Positions 1-6,300 of a stretch of DNA of 6,300 bases are shown in pieces (within the stretch, counting starts at the first letter, position 1; each line of letters begins with the position of its first letter). This DNA comes from Verrucomicrobiota bacterium (GTDB taxonomy: Bacteria > Verrucomicrobiota > Verrucomicrobiia > Opitutales > Opitutaceae), in assembly GCA_023446865.1 (NCBI GenBank), contig JAEXPL010000325.1:1-6300 (forward strand), given 5' to 3'. The notes under the pieces were generated by a model that saw nothing but the letters and a program-made list of their open reading frames with translations, ran no database searches and had not been told where the DNA came from. A program made the translations under genes and the position numbers.

Positions 1-1380
1 GCCAAGAACCTCGTCGATTCCGAGATCATGGTCGGCCACCTGCTGGCCGCCGGCATGCGCGTCATCCCTGAGGCCGACAAGGCCGACGCCGTCATCGTCA
101 ACACCTGCTCGTTCATCGAGGCCGCCAAGGAGGAGAGCATCCAGGCCATCCTCGAGGCCAACGAGCAACGCGGGCTGCGCAAACGCCGTCGCGACCAGAA
201 GCTCATCGTCGCCGGCTGCATGGCCCAGCGTTTCGCCAAGGAACTGCCCGGCGAGATGCCCGAGGTCGACGCCTTCATCGGCCTCGACCAGGTCACCAAG
301 GTCGCCCCGCTGATCGAACAGCTCTGCGGTCACAAGCGCGCCGCCGGCGAAGCGCCGGTCACCGACGTCAACCGCCGCTCGACCTTCATCCCCGATTTCG
401 ACACGCCGCGCTTCCGCCTCACGCCGAAGCACACCGCGTACGTGAAGATCGCCGAGGGTTGCAACCACCCCTGCACGTTCTGCATCATTCCGCAGATCCG
501 CGGCCGCCACCGCAGCCGCACGATCGAGTCCGTGGTGCGCGAGGCGCGCCAGCTCGTCGCCGAGGGCGTGAAGGAGCTGAACCTGATCTCCCAGGACACG
601 ACTTTCTTCGGCATGGACCGGTGGGCCGAGAAGGCCGGCCCGCGCGCCAAGGTCGACTCCGCCCGCGGCGACACCCTCGCCCTGCTGCTGCGCGAGCTCG
701 ATGCCATCGAGGGCGATTTCTGGATCCGCCTCCTCTACACGCACCCGGCCCATTGGAGCGACGAGCTCATCCGCACCATCGCCGAGTGCCCGAAGGTCGC
801 CCGCTATATCGACATCCCGCTCCAACATATCTCCGACCACATGCTCGGCGAGATGCAGCGGGAGACTTCGTCGCAACATATTCGCGACCTCGTGCGCGCC
901 ATCCGCGCCGGCATTCCCGGCGTGACCCTGCGCACCACCTTCATCGTCGGCTTCCCCGGCGAGACCGAGGCCGACTTCGCCGAACTGCTCGAGTTCATCC
1001 GCACGACGCGCTTCGACCGCCTCGGCGTCTTCCGGTATTCGCAGGAGGAGGGCACCCGCGCCGCGAGCCGCGCCGACCAGCTCCCCGACAAGGTGAAGGA
1101 GCAGCGCTGGCACGCCGCCATGGCGCTCCAGCAGCAGATCGCCCGCGAGGTCGGCGAGGCCCACGTCGGGCAGACGCTGCGCGTGCTGGTCGAGGCGCCG
1201 GGTGTCGCCCGCGCGATGGGCGACGCCCCCGACATCGACGGCCGTGTCTACGTTTCCAAGACACTGCCGGTCGGTGCCTTCGCCGACGTCGGGATCAACG
1301 GCGTGCGCGACTACGATCTGCTGGCCCTGCCCCGGGGTGAACACCCCGTGCGCCCCGTCGCGGCCAAGGAGGCGCGCTAG
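1..1380 (+). CDS. rimO: Ribosomal protein uS12 methylthiotransferase RimO (5' end outside window)
   Basis: RimO is a radical SAM enzyme with two iron-sulfur clusters; it adds a methylthio group to a conserved aspartate of ribosomal protein S12. The frame is open from base 1 and begins AKNLVDSE, the end of the family's GC-(P/A)-KNLVDSE motif, so the true start and the first cluster cysteine lie just upstream; the ATG at 28 is internal. Counting window codons, the other two N-terminal cluster cysteines are C36 (NTCSF) and C73 (AGCMAQR). The radical SAM motif CX3CX2C is C154, C158 and C161, inside GCNHPCTFCIIPQIRGR, a form typical of RimO rather than MiaB. The C-terminal TRAM domain starts near codon 385 and includes DAPDIDGRVYV. 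459 residues are visible, in line with a family length of about 440-470. The gene ends in TAG. Family assignment is secure. Confidence 0.96.
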   Translation, partial: AKNLVDSEIMVGHLLAAGMRVIPEADKADAVIVNTCSFIEAAKEESIQAILEANEQRGLRKRRRDQKLIVAGCMAQRFAKELPGEMPEVDAFIGLDQVTKVAPLIEQLCGHKRAAGEAPVTDVNRRSTFIPDFDTPRFRLTPKHTAYVKIAEGCNHPCTFCIIPQIRGRHRSRTIESVVREARQLVAEGVKELNLISQDTTFFGMDRWAEKAGPRAKVDSARGDTLALLLRELDAIEGDFWIRLLYTHPAHWSDELIRTIAECPKVARYIDIPLQHISDHMLGEMQRETSSQHIRDLVRAIRAGIPGVTLRTTFIVGFPGETEADFAELLEFIRTTRFDRLGVFRYSQEEGTRAASRADQLPDKVKEQRWHAAMALQQQIAREVGEAHVGQTLRVLVEAPGVARAMGDAPDIDGRVYVSKTLPVGAFADVGINGVRDYDLLALPRGEHPVRPVAAKEAR

Positions 1381-1399
1381 AAATATTTCCGCGGCGCGG

Positions 1400-1427
1400 T
1401 TTACTTTCGCGTTCGGCGGCCGATATT
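1400..1427 (+). promoter_or_regulatory. Candidate sigma-70-type promoter for the downstream RNA
   Basis: TTTACT at 1400-1405 matches the -35 consensus at four of six positions. GATATT at 1422-1427 matches the -10 consensus at four of six, and the spacer is 16 bases. Transcription would begin near 1434, exactly at the base of the first hairpin of the structured RNA candidate. The region is AT-richer than the neighbouring coding DNA. The call rests on these matches and on the position only; no transcript data are available. Confidence 0.35.
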
Positions 1428-1433
1428 TCTCCG

Positions 1434-1647
1434 CGGGAGCAACCTCCCGGACAGCAGTTCACCTCGGCGACCTACACTGGAAAGGAAACCTGAAAGCGGC
1501 TCCATTACCCACCTCACCATGAGGGCCACATCTATGGCTCCCGGAGACTACCGCCCGATCAAACTTCCAGCCTGTTCGCCACCGAGATTAGTTACCCCGA
1601 GAGATTCTCACCCGAAGGCCGTCCCACGAGGGACGGCCTTCTTGTTT
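1434..1647 (+). ncRNA. Candidate structured small RNA, family not recognised
   Basis: Hand folding finds a consistent nested structure. A 5' hairpin pairs 1434-1439 with 1444-1449. A long-range stem of 17 base pairs, broken only by one-sided bulges, pairs 1463-1470 and 1474-1482 with 1565-1570, 1573-1578 and 1582-1586. Inside it is an open bubble (1483-1495 opposite 1555-1564). Next, an 8-pair stem (1496-1503 with 1543-1546 and 1551-1554) encloses two hairpins: 1512-1516 with 1520-1524, and 1525-1528 with 1535-1538. A small hairpin at 1599-1609 and a strong terminator follow. The stretch has no convincing gene, and the frames crossing it lack the codon bias of the neighbours. Closing stem, central bubble and terminal stem in about 200 nt recall 6S RNA, but I recognise no family sequence; a leader or riboswitch for the next gene is the alternative. 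It does not match the SRP, tmRNA or RNase P signatures I know. Confidence 0.5.
1614..1647 (+). terminator. Strong intrinsic terminator after the RNA candidate
   Basis: A perfect 12-base-pair stem (1614-1625 with 1630-1641) has a four-base loop ACGA and is followed by the T-rich run TTGTTTG. It would end both the RNA candidate and any read-through from rimO, which has no closer terminator. It separates these from the small gene at 1757. Confidence 0.88.
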
Positions 1648-1756
1648 GTCCGCCGCTGCCAAACGCCGTCAACCGGGAGTTTTCCCTCATTTTCTACGCC
1701 TCCCCTTAACCGCTTCGCTGCTTCGCCGATACGCAGGGCAACCAATTTCCCCATCC

Positions 1757-2062
1757 ATGCAAAGCATCGACATCGAACTCGACATGGCCCGGACCTGTTT
1801 CGGCGAGCTCACGCTCGAACAACGCAACCGGCTCCTCGCCTACTACGAATACCCCAGCGACGAGACCTGGGACGATGTGTACAATCTCACCATCATGCCC
1901 TACGGCCACATCAACACCGTCTGGCAGGCCGTCTGCGCCATCGCCCCCACCTTCCCGACCCGCGGCCCCTGCGTCGCCGCCTTCGGCCAGCGCCTCGAGC
2001 CGTGGCCGCGTATCCCTTCCCCGGAGCTGTTCCGCCAGGCGCTGATCTTCGCCACCCACTGA
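1757..2062 (+). CDS. Small hypothetical protein, 101 aa
   Basis: I do not recognise this protein. The ATG at 1757 (MQSIDIELDM) is chosen because codon use becomes strongly GC3-biased from there. The frame is open further upstream, to a TTG inside the terminator, but that extension is arginine-rich and looks non-coding; an internal ATG at 1784 is also possible. Features visible: an acidic N-terminal half (DETWDDVYNLTIMPYG), aromatic residues throughout, cysteines at residues 14, 59 and 71, no signal peptide and no transmembrane segment, so it is probably a small soluble cytoplasmic protein. No Shine-Dalgarno sequence precedes it; the upstream bases are pyrimidine-rich (CCAATTTCCCCATCC). Strong terminators lie before and after it, so it is probably transcribed alone. 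It is real by codon use and framing; its function is unknown. Confidence 0.72.
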   Translation: MQSIDIELDMARTCFGELTLEQRNRLLAYYEYPSDETWDDVYNLTIMPYGHINTVWQAVCAIAPTFPTRGPCVAAFGQRLEPWPRIPSPELFRQALIFATH

Positions 2063-2088
2063 TCTTCCGTCCACAACGCCATCCGCCC

Positions 2089-2123
2089 AAAGGCCGGAGC
2101 CACGCGCTCCGGCCTTTTCTTTT
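2089..2123 (+). terminator. Intrinsic terminator after the small hypothetical gene
   Basis: A perfect 12-base-pair stem (2089-2100 with 2106-2117) has a five-base loop CACGC and is followed by TCTTTT. It lies 26 bases after the stop of the 101-residue gene and about 75 bases before hemE, so hemE needs its own promoter. Confidence 0.88.
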
Positions 2124-2197
2124 CCCCGCCCGGGCGGAGCCGGTGGAAATTCGTTGCTGATTCCCCGCCCGCGCCTCTTGGTCTTCGCCCGCCACCC

Positions 2198-3229
2198 ATG
2201 ACGTCCCGCGAACGCTTCCTCGCCGCCTGCGCCTGCCAGCCGCTCGAGCGCCCGCCCCTCTGGATCATGCGCCAGGCCGGCCGCTACCTGCCCGAGTACC
2301 GCGCCCTCAAGGCGAAACACAGTTTCCTGAAGCTGGTGCGCACCCCCGACCTCGCCGCCGAGGTTACGCTGCAGCCCCTGCGCCGTTTCCCGCAGCTCGA
2401 CGCTGCAATCGTCTTCTCCGACATCCTCGTCATCCCCGAGGCCCTCGGCCAGGGCTACCGTTTCAAGGAGGAGGGCGGCATCGCCATGGATTGGCGCATC
2501 GAACGCTGGGAACAGGTCGACCGCCTCTCCGTCGAGCTCGTCCCCGAACGCCTGCGCTATGTCGCCGAGGCCCTCCGCCGCACCCGCGAACAACTCGGCC
2601 CCGACCGCGCCCTGCTCGGTTTCTGCGGCTCCCCATGGACGCTCGGCGCCTATATGGTCGAGGGCGAGGGCTCCGACACCTTCGCCCGCGCCAAGGCCCT
2701 GCTCTACGGCGACCGGCCGCTCTTCGACAAGCTCATGGAGAAACTCGTCCGCGCCCTCGTCGCCTATGTGCGGATGCAGATCGAGGCCGGCGCCGACGCC
2801 GTGCAGATCTTCGACTCATGGGCTGGCATCCTGCCCGCCGCCGACTATGAGGCCGCCTCGCTGCGCTGGACCCGCCAGCTCATCGCCGCGCTGCCGCCGG
2901 GCTTCCCCGTGATTCTCTACGCCAAGGGCGCCGCCGCCAGCCTGCCCGCCCTCGGCGCGAGCGGCGCCACCGTGCTCGGGCTCGACTGGACCCTCGACCT
3001 CGCCGTCGCGCGCCGCGCGCTCCCGGCCACCGTCGCCGTGCAGGGCAACCTCGACCCCGTCCTCCTCAACACCACGCCCGCCATCGTCACGACCGCCGCC
3101 GAGCGCCTGCTCGGCTCGATGCGCGGACAGACCGGCCACATCTGCAACCTCGGTCACGGCATCCTGCCCGAGGCCAAGATCGACTGCGTGGAGGCGCTCT
3201 GCTCCACCGTCGCGGGCTGGCGCGGTTGA
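2198..3229 (+). CDS. hemE: Uroporphyrinogen decarboxylase HemE, 343 aa
   Basis: HemE is the cytoplasmic enzyme that removes four carboxyl groups from uroporphyrinogen III to give coproporphyrinogen III, a committed step of haem synthesis. The protein is full length for the family (about 340-360 residues). It has the signature PLWIMRQAGRYLPEYR with R25 and R29, and the catalytic aspartate D75 in VFSDIL. Y152 lies in GSPWTLGAYMVEG, S207 in FDSWAG, and H320 in CNLGHGI; these match the known substrate-binding residues of the family. GNLDPVLL is also present. The ATG at 2198 puts the family motif at the usual distance from the N-terminus. No Shine-Dalgarno sequence is visible upstream (TCGCCCGCCACCC). 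It follows a strong terminator, so it should be transcribed independently, but I see no convincing promoter in the 75-base gap. No other haem gene is present in the window. Confidence 0.97.
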   Translation: MTSRERFLAACACQPLERPPLWIMRQAGRYLPEYRALKAKHSFLKLVRTPDLAAEVTLQPLRRFPQLDAAIVFSDILVIPEALGQGYRFKEEGGIAMDWRIERWEQVDRLSVELVPERLRYVAEALRRTREQLGPDRALLGFCGSPWTLGAYMVEGEGSDTFARAKALLYGDRPLFDKLMEKLVRALVAYVRMQIEAGADAVQIFDSWAGILPAADYEAASLRWTRQLIAALPPGFPVILYAKGAAASLPALGASGATVLGLDWTLDLAVARRALPATVAVQGNLDPVLLNTTPAIVTTAAERLLGSMRGQTGHICNLGHGILPEAKIDCVEALCSTVAGWRG

Positions 3230-3323
3230 ACTGCGCAGCCCCGGCAAGCCTCGCGGATTTCGCTCGGGAGACCGGCACCGGCGCGACCTCCGGATTCCCG
3301 ACGGGGAAATCCCGGCTCTCCCC

Positions 3324-3351
3324 TTGACTCAAAAGGGTCCCCCCCTACCCT
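3324..3351 (+). promoter_or_regulatory. Candidate promoter for ileS
   Basis: TTGACT at 3324-3329 matches the -35 consensus at five of six positions. After a 16-base spacer, TACCCT at 3346-3351 matches the -10 consensus at three of six (T, A and final T). Transcription would start near 3358, leaving a leader of only about 14 bases before the ileS ATG. The good -35 and weak -10 make this tentative. The rest of the 142-base hemE-ileS gap holds only an imperfect GC-rich hairpin at 3290-3315. Confidence 0.42.
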
Positions 3352-3371
3352 CGGGCGCCTTTTTCTCCGGC

Positions 3372-4532
3372 ATGGCCTCCGACCTGAAAGACACCCTGAA
3401 CCTGCCCAAGACCGATTTTCCCATGAGGGCCAACCTCGTGGGACGCGAACCGCAGCGGGTGTCGCACTGGGAGAAGCTCGACCTCTACACGCGCATCCAG
3501 GCGAAGAACGCCGCCGGCACACCCTTCGTCCTCCACGACGGCCCGCCGTTCACCAACGGCGATGTCCACATCGGCACCGCGCTGAACAAGACGCTCAAGG
3601 ACATCACGCTCCGCTACCGCTCGATGCGCGGTTGCCGCACGCCCTACGTCCCGGGCTGGGACTGCCACGGCCTGCCGATCGAACAGAAGGTCTCCCGCGA
3701 GATCCAGGCGAAGAAGGAAACCCTCACCACCGCGGAGCTTCGCCAGCGCTGCGACGCCTTTTCCGAGACCTGGATCGCCACGCAGACCCGCCAGTTCAAG
3801 CGCCTCGGCGTCCTCGCGGATTGGAAAAACGAGTACAAGACGAAGGCGCCGGCGTTCGAGGCCGACATCCTTCGCACCTTCGCCGGCTTCGTCGAACAGG
3901 GCCTCGTCTACCGCAGCAAGAAGCCCGTCTATTGGTCCATCCCATTCGAGACCGCCCTCGCCGAGGCCGAGATCGAGTACAAGGACCACCGCAGCCTTTC
4001 CATCTGGGTGCGTTTCGCCCTGCCCGCCGGCGAAGCCGCGAAGTTCGGCCTACCCACGGGCGTGCCGGCCAGCGTCGTCATCTGGACGACCACGCCGTGG
4101 ACGCTCCCGGCCAACCTCGCCGTCGCCGTCCATCCCGAGCTCGACTACGTCTTCGCCCGTCACGGTGCGGAGATCTTCCTTGTTGCCGGCGACCTGCTGG
4201 AGAAGTTCGCCGCCGATTGCGGCCTGGAGGGCAGCCTCGAGGTGTTGCGCAAGGTGCGCGGCGCCGAGCTGGAGAACATCCAGCCCCGCCATCCCTTCAT
4301 CGATCGCCCCTCGCCGATCGTGCTCGCCGACTACGTGACGACCGACAGCGGCACCGGCTGCGTCCACACCGCGCCCGGCCACGGCCAGGACGACTACCAG
4401 ACCGGCCTGCGCTACAAGCTCGAGATCTACTGCCCGGTCGGTGACAACGGCTGCTACATCGACGACGGCCGCGTCCCCGCCGACCTCGTCGGCCTCTCGA
4501 CCCTCGAGACCGTCGAGATGCTGGAGAAGTAG
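3372..4532 (+). CDS. ileS: IleS N-terminal part up to the internal stop (386 aa)
   Basis: This is what would be made if TAG terminates. It carries the first half of the Rossmann catalytic core, with the HIGH motif as HIGT at residues 66-69 in DGPPFTNGDVHIGTALNK; HIGT is, to my knowledge, a common variant. It also has GWDCHGLPIEQKV and most of the CP1 editing domain: the threonine-rich WTTTPWTLPAN strand and HTAPGHGQDDY at 332-342, whose D341 corresponds to the editing aspartate D342 of the E. coli enzyme. It lacks the KMSKS loop, the anticodon-binding domain and the zinc site, so it could not charge tRNA alone. A trimmed product might retain editing activity, but that is speculation. Confidence 0.6.
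   Translation: MASDLKDTLNLPKTDFPMRANLVGREPQRVSHWEKLDLYTRIQAKNAAGTPFVLHDGPPFTNGDVHIGTALNKTLKDITLRYRSMRGCRTPYVPGWDCHGLPIEQKVSREIQAKKETLTTAELRQRCDAFSETWIATQTRQFKRLGVLADWKNEYKTKAPAFEADILRTFAGFVEQGLVYRSKKPVYWSIPFETALAEAEIEYKDHRSLSIWVRFALPAGEAAKFGLPTGVPASVVIWTTTPWTLPANLAVAVHPELDYVFARHGAEIFLVAGDLLEKFAADCGLEGSLEVLRKVRGAELENIQPRHPFIDRPSPIVLADYVTTDSGTGCVHTAPGHGQDDYQTGLRYKLEIYCPVGDNGCYIDDGRVPADLVGLSTLETVEMLEK
4530..4532 (+). other. In-frame amber codon inside ileS
   Basis: The local reading is CTG GAG AAG TAG CGG ACC TCG CCC, i.e. L-E-K-stop-R-T-S-P. One substitution at a single base would restore Lys (AAG), Gln (CAG), Glu (GAG), Trp (TGG), Ser (TCG), Leu (TTG) or Tyr (TAC/TAT). Lys or Gln fits the polar, basic surroundings best. 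The change from CAG is a C-to-T transition of the kind produced by cytosine deamination. Confidence 0.95.
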
Positions 4533-4556
4533 CGGACCTCGCCCGCCAACTTCAAC

Positions 4557-6242
<1,686 letters not shown>

Positions 6243-6274
6243 ACCAGAACACAGTCCCGCTTTCTTACTGCGTT

Positions 6275-6300
6275 ATGCCCAACTCCAAGAAGTCCAAGCC
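6275..6300 (+). CDS. Start of an unidentified lysine-rich protein (runs off the window)
   Basis: An ATG at 6275 opens MPNSKKSK-P, 33 bases after the ileS stop and on the same strand. Eight complete codons are visible and the ninth is proline whatever its third base. The preceding bases (CGCTTTCTTACTGCGTT) contain no Shine-Dalgarno sequence, as for the other genes here. A lysine-rich N-terminus next to ileS would fit a DksA/TraR-type zinc-finger protein with a basic leader, as I recall from related genomes, but nothing in eight codons proves it. No terminator separates it from ileS, so co-transcription is likely. Confidence 0.4.

Noticed and set aside
459..1340. A 293-codon + frame overlapping rimO
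   Set aside because: Its product is rich in R, P, A and H, as expected from a shifted reading of GC-rich DNA; rimO occupies the region with clear motifs.
1334..1347. Six-pair hairpin with a two-base loop near the end of rimO as a terminator
   Set aside because: It lies within the coding sequence, has too tight a loop and no T-run after it.
1378..1380. Reassignment of TAG to an amino acid in this organism
   Set aside because: rimO ends in TAG at the normal family length and is followed by non-coding DNA, so TAG appears to work as a stop here.
1519..2160. A 213-codon + frame crossing the terminator at 1614-1647 and overlapping the small gene
   Set aside because: It runs through both the RNA candidate and a strong terminator, and its composition is proline/arginine-rich shadow sequence; the other frame at 1757-2062 has the proper codon bias.
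3290..3315. GC-rich imperfect hairpin downstream of hemE as a terminator
   Set aside because: The stem is bulged and is followed by C-rich sequence rather than a T-run, so it is not a credible intrinsic terminator.
3324..3371. TTG at 3324 as the start of ileS
   Set aside because: It would add 16 residues not expected at the IleS N-terminus and coincides with the candidate -35 element; the ATG at 3372 gives the family start.

Overview
This is a strongly GC-rich bacterial window with G or C at almost every third codon position. All recognisable genes lie on the + strand: the 3' part of rimO, a 376-base intergenic stretch with a candidate structured RNA, a small unrecognised gene, hemE, ileS, and the first codons of another gene. 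The base composition, the IleS signature motifs (HIGT, KISKS) and the pyrimidine-rich start regions without Shine-Dalgarno sequences make me think of Verrucomicrobiota, perhaps Opitutaceae. That assignment is an inference from general familiarity, not from any database comparison.

Layout. 1-1380 is rimO (ribosomal protein S12 methylthiotransferase), missing only its extreme N-terminus. 1381-1756 holds a candidate promoter, a sequence that folds into a nested long-range stem with inner hairpins, and a very strong intrinsic terminator at 1614-1647; together these look like a stand-alone small RNA of about 210 nt. 1757-2062 encodes a 101-residue protein I do not recognise, followed by its own strong terminator (2089-2123). 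2198-3229 is an intact hemE (uroporphyrinogen decarboxylase). 3372-6242 is a full-length ileS reading frame (isoleucyl-tRNA synthetase) broken by one in-frame TAG at 4530-4532. At 6275 a new lysine-rich reading frame begins and runs off the window.

The recognised genes are core housekeeping functions (ribosome modification, haem synthesis, tRNA charging). Two strong terminators separate rimO/RNA, the small gene and hemE into different transcription units, so this is not one long operon.

The two points most worth a second look are the amber codon inside an otherwise perfectly conserved, normally essential ileS, and the structured RNA candidate downstream of rimO. rimO itself ends in TAG, which argues against genome-wide reassignment of that codon.
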